Notes: a model not told the origin generated them from the sequence alone. DNA of 36,671 bases from Planctomycetaceae bacterium (GCA_016794985.1 JAEUIQ010000063.1:1-36671), one strand, 5' to 3'. Positions 7,597-16,206 are shown, numbered from the stretch's first letter. A program made the numbers and translations.

Positions 7597-9885
7597 ATGA
7601 ATTTGTTTCGCATCCGATTCGGTATCACTCTTGGCCTCGTGCTCATTCTGCAACGGTGGTCACCGTGCAGCTTGACGCGAGCCCAAGAGAGTCACCACCA
7701 AACAGGCACGGCTCTGACAATTGATTCGATCTTCAACAGCAAGGACTTCCGTAGCGAATCCTTCGTTGGGCAATGGCAGAGCGATAGTCAAGGTTTCGAA
7801 CGAGTCAAACGTGATGCCGACACCGGCCACACGTCGATCGTTCGCGTCGATCTGTCCAATCCAGAGATCGAACACGTGCTCGTCTCCGGCCAGATGCTGA
7901 CGCCAAATGGTACCGACAAGCCCTTGGACATCGATTCGTACCAGTGGTCCGAGGATAAGACCAAGTTGCTGGTCTTCACGAACACCCAACGCGTCTGGCG
8001 CTACAACACGCGTGGCGATTATTGGGTTTTGGACATGGCGTCAAAATCGCTGATGAAAATCGGCGGCGAAGCGCGCGCCTCTTCGCTGAAGTTCGGCAAA
8101 TTTTCGCCAGATGCGACGAAGGTCGCGTACGTCTATGATAACGATCTTTACATTCAAGACTTGGCCGATGGGTCGATTACTCGGCTGACCGATACTGGAT
8201 CGCCAACCATGATCAACGGCACGTTCGACTGGGCTTACGAAGAGGAGTTTTCGATCCGAGACGGCTTTCGGTTTAGTCCCGATGGCCAACGAATTGCCTT
8301 TTGGGAGATTGACGCCTCGGGGATTCAATCGTTTCCACTAGTGGATAATACCTCGACGCTTTATCCCGAGATTCAATACATCCCTTATCCCAAAGTCGGC
8401 ACGATCAATCCTGCAGCGCGAATCGGCGTGATTGACCTGGCTGGCCTCACGACGACTTGGATGCCAATTCCCGGCGACCAGCGCAACAACTACTTGCCAC
8501 GAATGGAATGGGTCGATGAAAACACATTGGTGATCCAGCAATTGAATCGTCTGCAGAATCGGTTGGCGGTGTACCTCGCTAATGTGATCAATTCAACACT
8601 GGATGTGGTACTAACGGAACAGGATGCGGCGTGGATTGATGTGCAAGACATGCTGCACTGGGATGCCGATCGCTCGCACTTCGCTTGGCTGAGTGAACGC
8701 GATGGATGGCAGCATCTCTATTTTGTGTCGGTTGCCGACAAAACGATTCGGCAAGTGACCTCTGGTGAATTTGATGTGATGGAAATTGTAGGCGTGGATA
8801 ATGATGGTCGGTGGATCTATTTCAACGCCTCGCCGGCCAATCCTACTCAGTTGTACTTGTATCGCGTGCATTTTGACGGGAGTGAACTGCAGCGGGTGAC
8901 TTCACCTGATCGTGTTGGAACTCATCGCTATGTTCTGTCGCCTGATCGCCAGATGGCCTTGGTCACCTCGTCTCGGTTCAGTTCACCACCGATCACCGAA
9001 GTGGTTCGCTTGAGCGATCATGCGACGCAGGTCGTTGTGGAAGCCAACGAGCGGCTTCGTTCACAAATTGGGGGCGTTGAACTTCCACCGCGAGAATTTT
9101 TTCGAGTCGATATCGGCGGCGGGATCGAAATGGACGCTTGGTGTATCTTGCCACCGAATCTCAATCCGACGCAGAAGTATCCGTTGCTCGTTTATGTTTA
9201 TGGCGAACCGGCAGGACAGACGGTGGTGGATCGCTGGGGCGGCGATCAAATGTTGTGGCATAGTCTGCTTGCGCAACAAGGTTATGTCGTGATGAGTTTC
9301 GACAACCGGGGCACTCCGGCACCTCGCGGTCGCGATTGGCGCAAGAGTATTTATCGTCAGATTGGAATCTTGGCATCGGCCGATCAGGCAGCAGCGGTGA
9401 AGGCAGTGCTGCGGGATCGTCCCTACTTGGATTCGCAGCGAGTAGGCGTGTGGGGCTGGAGCGGTGGCGGATCGATGACGCTCAATGCGTTGTTTCGATA
9501 TCCAGAGATTTACTCGGCCGGCGTTTCTGTCGCTCCGGTTCCGAACCAACTGTATTACGACACCATCTATCAAGAACGCTATATGGGCTTGCCAGACGAC
9601 AACGCGGAAGGCTACCGTTTGGGTTCACCAATCACATTCGCGGATCGCCTGGAAGGCGACTTGTTGTTGATTCATGGGACGGGCGATGACAACTGTCATT
9701 ACCAAACGACCGAGTTATTGATCAACGAATTGATCAAGCACAACAAACAGTTCTCGATGTTCGCCTACCCGAATCGCACCCACGCCATCCGCGAAGGAGA
9801 AAACACCACGCGGCACCTTTATCAAATGATCACCGACCACTTCCTTCGCACGATGCCGCCGGGACCTCCAGGGCTATTGGATTAA
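7597..9885 (+). CDS. Exported dipeptidyl peptidase IV-type S9 peptidase
   Basis: 762 residues from the ATG at 7597. An N-terminal signal peptide (MNLFRIRFGITLGLVLILQR) leads to cleavage near RAQES. Residues ~80-470 form the DPP IV beta-propeller, with the hallmark double-glutamate motif DWAYEEEF (Glu215-217) that in this family holds the substrate's free amino terminus. The C-terminal alpha/beta-hydrolase domain has YVYGEPAGQ (oxyanion-hole Tyr), the nucleophile motif GWSGGG (Ser622), HGTGDDN (Asp697/698) and His729 in THAI. The predicted reaction is removal of N-terminal X-Pro/X-Ala dipeptides from peptides in the periplasm or outside. The frame is open back to 7447, but that extension would bury the signal peptide. 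The ribosome site is weak. It is monocistronic and converges on the DUF4276 gene. Confidence 0.93.
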   Translation: MNLFRIRFGITLGLVLILQRWSPCSLTRAQESHHQTGTALTIDSIFNSKDFRSESFVGQWQSDSQGFERVKRDADTGHTSIVRVDLSNPEIEHVLVSGQMLTPNGTDKPLDIDSYQWSEDKTKLLVFTNTQRVWRYNTRGDYWVLDMASKSLMKIGGEARASSLKFGKFSPDATKVAYVYDNDLYIQDLADGSITRLTDTGSPTMINGTFDWAYEEEFSIRDGFRFSPDGQRIAFWEIDASGIQSFPLVDNTSTLYPEIQYIPYPKVGTINPAARIGVIDLAGLTTTWMPIPGDQRNNYLPRMEWVDENTLVIQQLNRLQNRLAVYLANVINSTLDVVLTEQDAAWIDVQDMLHWDADRSHFAWLSERDGWQHLYFVSVADKTIRQVTSGEFDVMEIVGVDNDGRWIYFNASPANPTQLYLYRVHFDGSELQRVTSPDRVGTHRYVLSPDRQMALVTSSRFSSPPITEVVRLSDHATQVVVEANERLRSQIGGVELPPREFFRVDIGGGIEMDAWCILPPNLNPTQKYPLLVYVYGEPAGQTVVDRWGGDQMLWHSLLAQQGYVVMSFDNRGTPAPRGRDWRKSIYRQIGILASADQAAAVKAVLRDRPYLDSQRVGVWGWSGGGSMTLNALFRYPEIYSAGVSVAPVPNQLYYDTIYQERYMGLPDDNAEGYRLGSPITFADRLEGDLLLIHGTGDDNCHYQTTELLINELIKHNKQFSMFAYPNRTHAIREGENTTRHLYQMITDHFLRTMPPGPPGLLD

Positions 9886-9907
9886 GTTAACCTTTGGCAT
9901 TCAACGA

Positions 9908-10477
9908 TCAGCAATCCAATTCAGTCCGGTTCATGAGCTGAGTCGTGGTTCGCCAGAAGACCTGAAAAGAATGGGGCGTACATCTGGCGGGTGAAAAAAG
10001 AGTTGCAATGGTAGTCGCTCGACCGACCTTTCCTTTCACTTTAACTAAGTTCTCGAGTTCCTGATTTGCATTGGACAGCGCATCGGGATCTCGAAACTTG
10101 GCAACGTTTTTTTGTTTGCCGGCTTTTGTACTTGGGTAGGCACCCTCGACCGCATCGAGATCGCCTAATAACCAGCTTTCCAGTTCATTGCACACAATTC
10201 GGACGGTAAAGGGCTTCCCGCCTTGCTTAGCTTTTTCATAAAGAGCTTGCTTTAACGCTCGGCAGTCACGGCCATCCTGATCTCGCAAAATGATAAAATG
10301 CGGCGTTCCAAAGTTCCAACTTTGAATTTTTGCTGCCACGTTCTTGTCTAGGTCATTCTTTCCTTCAAATTTTAACGCGATCCAGTCCACGCCAGCGGTA
10401 GCATCCGGCCAATGGGCCGACATCAACTTGCCCAACATCGCCTGCATGGACTTTTCTTCGGTCAGAAACACGATCAT
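9908..10477 (-). CDS. DUF4276 family protein, TOPRIM-like partner of an AAA ATPase
   Basis: 189 residues from the ATG at 10477. Acidic motifs fit a TOPRIM-like metal site: Glu7-Glu8 in FLTEEKSM, Asp66-x-Asp68 in FIILRDQDGRDC, and NELESWLLGD (Glu98, Glu100). The C-terminal PHSFQVF is typical of DUF4276. The family is routinely encoded next to SMC/OLD-like ATPases and resembles the nuclease half of OLD- or PARIS-type defence modules; a nuclease role is inference. The ATG overlaps the ATPase stop as ATGA (10474-10477), and AGAGGG sits upstream, so it was translationally coupled to the ATPase. The ATPase is now broken while this ORF is intact, which may leave it silent or without its partner. Frame open upstream to 10525 overlaps the ATPase and is not used. 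Confidence 0.82.
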   Translation of the reverse strand: MIVFLTEEKSMQAMLGKLMSAHWPDATAGVDWIALKFEGKNDLDKNVAAKIQSWNFGTPHFIILRDQDGRDCRALKQALYEKAKQGGKPFTVRIVCNELESWLLGDLDAVEGAYPSTKAGKQKNVAKFRDPDALSNANQELENLVKVKGKVGRATTIATLFSPARCTPHSFQVFWRTTTQLMNRTELDC

Positions 10478-11861
10478 CGCAATTGAGCCCTCTGCGTCAC
10501 CCCAACAAACAGGCCCTGGTCCCACAGGTAGCCTGGACGTTCGCCACCGATGACTTGGGCCGATATCAAAGGATCATCCGCGATCGCGATAACCCGCGAC
10601 AGCCCATTTAATTTTTCAATGTGATAGAGGCTGCCAAGTGGAACGGCGTTTAGGAACTGAGGTGAATGTGTCGAAACGAACACTTGCCCGCCCCTTTGGG
10701 CAACGCTGTGAAGCATTCTTTCTGAGGAAAACAGGCCCGAATGGGCCGAAACAACCTTAGCCGGTCGGCGCAAGCCACCGGTTAGAGTTCCCCCTCATCC
10801 AAAAAAGGCCCGAATGGGCCGACACAAGTGCTGAACGTGAGCATAAAAAAATGCGTCACAGCGTTGCCCCTTTGGGCGTAATCCAAGAACTCTTCTGCCA
10901 ATAGTGTCATAAGTTCCGGATAAAGCTGATACTCTGGTTCTTCGATACACAGAACAGGATGAGGTTTAGGATCGTGTAGAAGCAACATGTAGGCAAACAT
11001 TTTAACTGTGCCATCGGAAACATTTTTGTCGATAAACGGTTCAGCAAATGCACCATCTTGGTATCGCATCAGCAACCGGCCATCTTCCGTCACCTTGACA
11101 TCAATGTCTTTAATCCCAGGGACTCGATCACGCATTTTTTGTTTGACTAGCTCAAAAGCAGTGGGGTGAGTCTCCAGCATGTACCTCGCAAACGCTGGCA
11201 AATTAGAGCCATTGGCGGACAAATGTATCGTATCCTCGTCGCCTTTGACTCCTCTCGCGTCACTGATATGAAAGTCAGAGATATGCCAATCTTCCAACAA
11301 ACGGCGAAAAGCCTGTGCCGCTTTGAATCGATCAAACTGGCCCAGTCCCTTAACGGCCAATGTGTCTGCCGAATTCAGTTTTTGATACTCACGTTCCAAC
11401 TCTTCGTCTGGCTTCGAGAAGTCTTCTTCGTTGGTGATCGCAAAGCCCTCGCCATTTTGGAAACCCAAGAAGTGAAATGGCTTTCCTGCGCTCCCACGTT
11501 TGTACCGGAGAATTTATCGGCTCACGATCGGCGAGCCTTTCGGGTCCTGAGCAACTTCCAACAAATACGTAACCAGCCTGTTGTGCCCGGCAATTTCCAT
11601 TCGAAATTGAATCTCCATTTCGATGGATTCATGGTCGTGCCCGCGAGTAACGACCTCTTTAAACCCGTTGCGACCACCTTCTACGTTTAATGCCGTCCTC
11701 ACGTTGTGTTCCAAACAGTTCTTCAGAAAACCAAAAACGCGAAATAAGGTTGTCTTGCCGCTGCCGTTCCGCCCGACAAATACACAGAACGGTGGCAGCT
11801 TCTCCAGTTGCACATCTTGCAATGCTTTGAAGTTGCGAATCCGAATCGTCTCAATTCTCAT
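10474..11861 (-). pseudogene. AAA (SMC/OLD-like) ATPase, broken by a stop codon and an insertion
   Basis: Three pieces make up one gene. The N-terminal part (11861-11517) starts MRIETIRIRNFKALQDV and has the Walker A GRNGSGKT (residues 30-37). A TAA at 11514-11516 falls in the same frame at codon 116, and the frame continues with sense ILRYKRGSAGKPFHFLGFQN, so a simple nonsense change (for example GAA to TAA) fits. The middle part carries NVSDGTVKMFAYMLLL (signature-like) and the Walker B HPVLCIEEPE. After LDYAQRG a 176-bp insertion shifts frame; the sense resumes with GQVFVSTHSPQFLNAV (the STHSP switch motif) down to the TGA at 10474. Removing 176 bases gives 1212 nt, exactly 404 codons. The intact form would be a RecF/OLD-like ATPase working with the coupled DUF4276 protein. 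Confidence 0.9.
10698..10869. mobile_element. 172-bp non-autonomous palindromic element (MITE/REP-like)
   Basis: The element sits inside the ATPase gene. The ends are a perfect 14-bp inverted repeat, GGGCAACGCTGTGA (10698-10711) and TCACAGCGTTGCCC (10856-10869), flanked by CTTT on both sides (10694-10697, 10870-10873). Because the ends merge with the target, the duplication can also be read as the 12-mer GCCCCTTTGGGC (10690-10701, 10866-10877). Inside are two identical palindromes GGCCCGAATGGGCC (10734-10747, 10807-10820) and a central hairpin with a GCAA loop (10761-10781). It has no coding capacity, so any movement would need a transposase from elsewhere. A second full-length relative lies at 35901-36069 and a partial one near 36426-36478. 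Confidence 0.8.
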
Positions 11862-12178
11862 GGTTACCTATTTCAATCCCAGGTCGGGTTTTGATAATTC
11901 AGTTCGTTTCGGACAGGGATTCCGATCTCAACGAGCCGAGTAATTTAACAAACTAGGGGCTTTTAATTTAGTTCGGGAACTACCAACTAAACTGCAATCT
12001 TACGTCTGATGGCGGCAGCATTGACATCGTCATCGACCGCTATACCTGTGACCGCGCCCCACTCTTCCTCGGATAGGCAAGCAGTAGAGCCGCTGCGAAC
12101 CGCCGGTCCGTGTGTTGTCTCGATTAGACGACGCTTCGTGGGCCGACACAACTTGAACAGGTCGGCAATTAAAATTGC

Positions 12179-12457
12179 TTGACAGAATTGATTGCGCGCC
12201 GACCATTAGACTATGATAGCGATGAAACCTCGATGTTGAGAGTAAGGAGGTCTTGGGATGCAACTATTGAAACTTTAAGTCAATTCGATGGGAAACGTAC
12301 GGCTTTGTTGGAGCATGTCAGTGCCGAACTGCCGCGCGATGCGGACTCGATTTCGCAACTTTTGTTCTGCACCGAACACGACGATACCAAGCTGCCAATC
12401 GCCGCAACCTGGGTCCTGAAAAAATGTCACAAAGACGGGTCGCCTACCGGGTGGTAG
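12179..12457 (+). pseudogene. Coding-looking gene fragment, HEAT-repeat flavour
   Basis: The frame reads ...RRSWDATIETLSQFDGK, then LLEHVSAELPRDADSISQLL and LPIAATWVLKKCHKDG before a stop. The amphipathic helices and the AATWVLKK piece resemble a HEAT/ARM-type repeat protein, but only about 60 residues look genuine. No proper start codon sits at the head of the good part: a strong AAGGAGG (12244-12250) leads to an ATG at 12258 in another frame that stops after six codons. The most economical reading is a truncated or frameshifted remnant. Function cannot be assigned. Confidence 0.3.
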
Positions 12458-12524
12458 ACGTCCGGAATCACTCGCGACCGCCAACGCAAAAGCGACATTG
12501 ACGATTGCTCCAAACAGGAGCGTT

Positions 12525-12776
12525 TTAGCGAAGGCAACGATTGAAGACAGATTTTCCCCGCTGAAACATAACAGGTTGTGGACCTCGGAAGTTTCCGAAC
12601 CACTGAGCTTTTGCCTTGCGATGCTGGCAACTTTGGCAGACTGGTTTTGTTAGATAGTAGAACCGACGGTCCCCAAGCAGTTCATGGTGTTGCTTGCAAC
12701 TCTGGCACGACCAAGCTGTAAGCTCGTCCCTAAAGGGACGGTTCCGACCGTATGTTGGATTAATGGATTGAGTCAA
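12525..12776 (-). CDS. Possible small zinc-ribbon protein
   Basis: 83 codons from a TTG at 12776. The translation contains two CxxC pairs, WSCQSCKQ and PVCQSCQH, separated by about 21 residues with a conserved-looking YYLTKP between them, followed by a basic tail. This spacing fits a treble-clef or zinc-ribbon fold. No ATG is available at the head, and the 5' part includes the palindrome CGTCCCTTTAGGGACG (12726-12741), so the start is uncertain and the ORF may be partly repeat-derived. No family recognised. Confidence 0.33.
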   Translation of the reverse strand: MTQSINPTYGRNRPFRDELTAWSCQSCKQHHELLGDRRFYYLTKPVCQSCQHRKAKAQWFGNFRGPQPVMFQRGKSVFNRCLR

Positions 12777-13303
12777 TCAGCAGATTGAAAATTGAAGCTG
12801 TTGCTCGCATCCGATCCATTGTCACAACAACTGTTTCGATCGCAACAAATTCCTCCGTCATCCATTCCACTGCCAATGGTTTGCTTCGTCCATTTCCGGC
12901 CTTCTAGTTGGCATTTGGCCACAAACATACCTGCAGGCCGAGGTTGGCAAAGGAATGTTTGGCAGGGGAATCGAAGAGGTCGACAAGGGACCCCGAGCGG
13001 CGGCTCGTTAGACAGCGGAATACATCTATCAGTTGGAATAGTTTTCGGAATTGCGCGCCAATATTGGCTAGCCCTACCGATTAAAAACGATTTCTGCCCC
13101 CCATGTCTGAGGATGAGACAGGACACGACGTTCCCAAGGGCTCAAACGAAATGGTGTCACGCCCGCTCGCTTGGTAATGTTCGAGTAAAACCCCGTTGTG
13201 TGAAATTGGCTGAGTGCGGTTACTCCGCGAATCTGACGGGAGAGGAACGTCTCTGGTCAACGAGGTCAGCTTTAAATAACTTCAGTCAACAGGTCTCGCA
13301 CAA

Positions 13304-13552
13304 ATGATTCGGCTCAGTGAGGCAGAAATTAGCCGTGTGATTCAAATGGCGTGGGAAGATCGCACGACTTTTGACTCCATTCGTGTGCAGTTTGGTCTGA
13401 GTCCGGGAGAAGTGATCAAGCTGATGCGCCAAAACTTGAGTCCTGATTCATTTCGTCTGTGGCGAAAGCGAACCAGCGGCCGGTCTACCAAGCATTTATT
13501 GTTGCGCTCCTTTGTCGTTGGCCGCTTTCGCTGCCCCAATCAACGCGGGTAG
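13304..13552 (+). CDS. TIGR03643 family protein
   Basis: 82 residues. The run LSEAEISRVIQMAWEDRT, then FDSIRVQFGLSPGEVIKLMR and SFRLWRKRTSGRSTKHL matches the conserved small family TIGR03643 almost end to end. Members have a helix-turn-helix-like appearance and, as I recall, often neighbour photolyase/cryptochrome genes; no such gene is in this window. The function is unknown. The C-terminal ~14 residues (after KHLLLRS) seem to be an extra tail. It begins at an ATG with only a weak ribosome site and is followed 31 bases later by a membrane-protein gene, so the two may be cotranscribed. Confidence 0.85.
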   Translation: MIRLSEAEISRVIQMAWEDRTTFDSIRVQFGLSPGEVIKLMRQNLSPDSFRLWRKRTSGRSTKHLLLRSFVVGRFRCPNQRG

Positions 13553-13583
13553 ATTTCAGCAACTTGAAAGTGGAGCACGTAGC

Positions 13584-14054
13584 ATGAGTTGGTTTCAACA
13601 AGTATTCATCGCCAATTTTGCCGCGACCTTTTTCTTGGCGGGCTTGATTTGGATGGTTCAGGTTGTGCATTACCCTCTATTCAATGATGTTGGCAAGGAA
13701 AACTATATCCGCTATCACCAGCGACACCAAAACAACATTTCGCTGATTGTGGGGCCGGTCATGTTGATTGAATTGGCAACCGCAATTTTGCTGATCTGGG
13801 CGATCGACGAACGAATCGACAGAACGCTAGTCTACGTGGGCCTGGGGTTAGTTCTCCTGATTTGGTTGTCGACGGCTTTGATTCAAGTTCCCTGCCACGA
13901 GAAACTAGCTCGTGGCTTTGATCCAGTCGCGTATCGCTGGCTGGTCAACTCCAATTGGATAAGAACCATCGCCTGGACCGCCCGGGGGTGGATTGTTGTT
14001 GCCATGCTGTTCGGTCTGTTGACAAAAGTCGAAACCCAAATGGTGTCCCAGTGA
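13584..14054 (+). CDS. Small integral membrane protein, function unknown
   Basis: 156 residues from the ATG at 13584, with GTGGAG eight bases upstream. Four hydrophobic segments are visible (about residues 8-28, 52-76, 83-105 and 128-148), so it is a four-helix inner membrane protein. A charged loop YHQRHQNNISLIVGP follows the first helix, and HYPLFNDVG closes it. The pattern recalls conserved planctomycete and bacteroidete 'putative membrane protein' families, but I cannot name one. The frame extends 72 bases upstream into the TIGR03643 gene; that part looks non-coding. It converges with the beta-helix gene downstream. Confidence 0.78.
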   Translation: MSWFQQVFIANFAATFFLAGLIWMVQVVHYPLFNDVGKENYIRYHQRHQNNISLIVGPVMLIELATAILLIWAIDERIDRTLVYVGLGLVLLIWLSTALIQVPCHEKLARGFDPVAYRWLVNSNWIRTIAWTARGWIVVAMLFGLLTKVETQMVSQ

Positions 14055-14101
14055 ATGTAGCGATTCGAGGTTCTATAGTTTACTAAAGTCAAATGATTTG
14101 A

Positions 14102-16024
14102 TCACTTGGCAATCAAGCGAGCGGAGTACGGGGCGGTGTGAGCTGGTTCTCGGCCAAGCTTCTTCTTGTTTCCGCCTTGAGTCTCTTCCACGAGCGTGAG
14201 AAACGGATCGCCGTTGAAACAGACTTCCGAGAAAAAAGTATATAGCGACGCGTTATTGACTACGAACATAGGTGCCAATTTGCCGGCAGTGGTCGTATAA
14301 CTAAAACCACCTAAGATCTCACTGCGTCCACCGCTTTTGGTTTCAAGCAACGTGCCACCTCGCTCTGTTTTGTAGCCCAGGATCCACAAGTCGCCGCTTT
14401 CATTGACAATATGTGTGCCCTCGTTTTCGACATTCAATTGTCGAGCCCATACGTTTTGGTTCTTCAAGACGAGATGATGGGTCACGACGTCCTCAAGATA
14501 CAACTGGTTGGAAACCGCATTGGGCCCAAACACAAGATCACAGTCAGAGACACTCCGAAAGAACACCGTGCGATTGCTATCGATCTCGATACCACCATGA
14601 ATGAACGAAAAATGTTCGAACATGACGGCTGGAGAATCCCCGTCTGCGATTTTGAAGTCCGGCTTGGCCTTGCCCGAATAATCGACCCAACCACCCAACC
14701 CCACGACGCTTCGAACTTTTGGACCCAAAGTCACTGTCGACTCCAGAGCATAAAAGCCGGGCAAGAACACCGTTGTGGCACCTGAATCCATAGCGGCTTG
14801 TATGGCCGCCGTGGAATCCCGCTGACCGCTGGGGTCCGCGCCAAAATCGTTCACATTGGCCCATTCGGAGATGGGATCTCTAGCGATCTGCGGTGGTTCT
14901 TTAATGGGCAAACGCAGCGAAGTGGTGGTCGCGGGAAAAGCAGTGAACACGGTATGGGAACTATATTCGTTAACCCGGGGACCCTGACTTCCTGGTTTGT
15001 CTTCACCCGTGATCCGGGTAACTGCAAACCAATCGGGTGTCGTCACGTCGCCGACCGCTCGGGCGTATTCAGTCGTGCTGATGTCGCGAAGAAACATGCG
15101 CCCACCGTTGTAGTTGATGATCGCAGGCCAACGTTCGGCGCCGTGGATTCCGGTCAATGTTGCCTCGAGCAAGCACAATGTGCCATAACTTCGTATGACC
15201 GGAACGGAGTTCTCGCTAAAGAGGCCTCGGATCGAGATCGTTTGCCCTTCGTTATCAAAGCCAAATTGCCGTTGTCCCCGCAGCGTCAGGTACTCGAAGG
15301 TTTGCCCGTTGACCGACCGAACGGTGCTGACGCCCCGCTCGAAACCACTCACTTCGCAATGACGGACCAACAGTGGCCCGTTCATGTCGCGGTGAGCCAA
15401 ATCCAAACCGACCAGGCCGCTCTGGTCTCCCGCAACAAACCGACAGTTGCGAACGGCTCCCGAATTGTTGGAATAGAACTGGAGACCGATCGCTCCTGGG
15501 TTATTGTTGCCAACATCAAACGTTAGGTTCTCGACATAGTTATGAAACCAGTCCGCCGAACCAAATCCCCCGCACCACATCAGGGCCGCCGGTGCACTGC
15601 TATCGGTGAAGGTCCCGTCTTTCAGTTTGATGATTGACTTGTTAGCGTTTTGACCGCAGATAAAGTTGAACCCCCAAGCATTCTGTCCGGCTGAATTCTG
15701 GTTCGACCAACGAAGTGTCTTGGAGATGAGATAAGTGCCGGCGGGAAAATACAACAGCTTGTGTCGTCCCATCATGTCCGACAAGGCTTGTTGAATCGCA
15801 TCCGTGTCGTCATGCACTCCATCGCCTTTGGCAAAGTAAGGTGCTCGAGTCACATCAATAACTTGTTCGCACTGCGGATATTGAACGTCGGCGGCTGCAT
15901 CCAAAGCTCCCACCCAATCGGGTTGTTGAGTGATGGCAGAGGCGGGCGATGCCAAACCGAACGATAAGTTGGCAATCAGTAACAGCCAGAACCACTGAGC
16001 CTGAACGGACGTTTTGGTATTCAT
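14102..16024 (-). CDS. Exported right-handed beta-helix protein (pectate lyase 3-like)
   Basis: 640 residues from the ATG at 16024. A signal peptide (FWLLLIANLSFGLASPASA) ends near residue 30. Two copies of the Pectate_lyase_3/GH28-like entry motif occur: FAKGDGVHDDTDAIQQAL with LLYFPAGTYLISKTL at about residues 60-100, and VNDFGADPSGQRDSTAAIQ with TVFLPGFYALESTV near the middle. The body between and after them has the short repeating beta-strand pattern of a parallel beta helix. The predicted role is binding or cleaving a polysaccharide outside the cytoplasm, in keeping with planctomycete polysaccharide use; the substrate is unknown. The frame runs upstream to 16117, but that part precedes the signal peptide. 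Appears monocistronic. Confidence 0.85.
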   Translation of the reverse strand: MNTKTSVQAQWFWLLLIANLSFGLASPASAITQQPDWVGALDAAADVQYPQCEQVIDVTRAPYFAKGDGVHDDTDAIQQALSDMMGRHKLLYFPAGTYLISKTLRWSNQNSAGQNAWGFNFICGQNANKSIIKLKDGTFTDSSAPAALMWCGGFGSADWFHNYVENLTFDVGNNNPGAIGLQFYSNNSGAVRNCRFVAGDQSGLVGLDLAHRDMNGPLLVRHCEVSGFERGVSTVRSVNGQTFEYLTLRGQRQFGFDNEGQTISIRGLFSENSVPVIRSYGTLCLLEATLTGIHGAERWPAIINYNGGRMFLRDISTTEYARAVGDVTTPDWFAVTRITGEDKPGSQGPRVNEYSSHTVFTAFPATTTSLRLPIKEPPQIARDPISEWANVNDFGADPSGQRDSTAAIQAAMDSGATTVFLPGFYALESTVTLGPKVRSVVGLGGWVDYSGKAKPDFKIADGDSPAVMFEHFSFIHGGIEIDSNRTVFFRSVSDCDLVFGPNAVSNQLYLEDVVTHHLVLKNQNVWARQLNVENEGTHIVNESGDLWILGYKTERGGTLLETKSGGRSEILGGFSYTTTAGKLAPMFVVNNASLYTFFSEVCFNGDPFLTLVEETQGGNKKKLGREPAHTAPYSARLIAK

Positions 16025-16206
16025 CTGAATTGCTTTGCTGTGGCAGTATAGGCGTGGGCGAGCCGCTCCGTTCACGAAGGTCGGTAGCGGAAGTTCGGAG
16101 CAGTGCCATTGTAGCAAGAATAATCGACGGGAGACGCATTCTGCAACTTTGCGAAAGTATCGTTTCCGGTCGCTTTTTTTCGGAGAAAGACGAAGTAGAT
16201 TACGGA

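Larger units (their letters stand above)
11862..13303. other. Gene-poor, decayed region upstream of the ATPase
   Basis: About 1.4 kb with no strong gene. It holds a short coding-looking fragment (12179-12457, plus), a possible zinc-ribbon ORF (12525-12776, minus) and a weakly element-like segment around 12088-12175. The stretch 12790-13300 is open in several frames without any recognisable motif. The promoter of the ATPase/DUF4276 pair should be just above 11861, but I cannot point to it. Confidence 0.6.

Noticed and set aside
10782..11468. The middle ATPase part as an independent gene
   Set aside because: It begins at a TTG inside continuous ATPase sense and ends within the inserted element, so it is a piece of the broken gene.
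12179..12217. TTGACA with TATGAT as a promoter
   Set aside because: The spacing is 27 bases, far from the usual 16-18.
12792..13307. A 171-codon plus-strand open frame, with a 117-codon minus-strand frame over part of it
   Set aside because: Both translations are rich in Cys, Trp and Arg, show no motif or hydrophobic pattern, and have poor starts. They look like chance open frames in decayed DNA.
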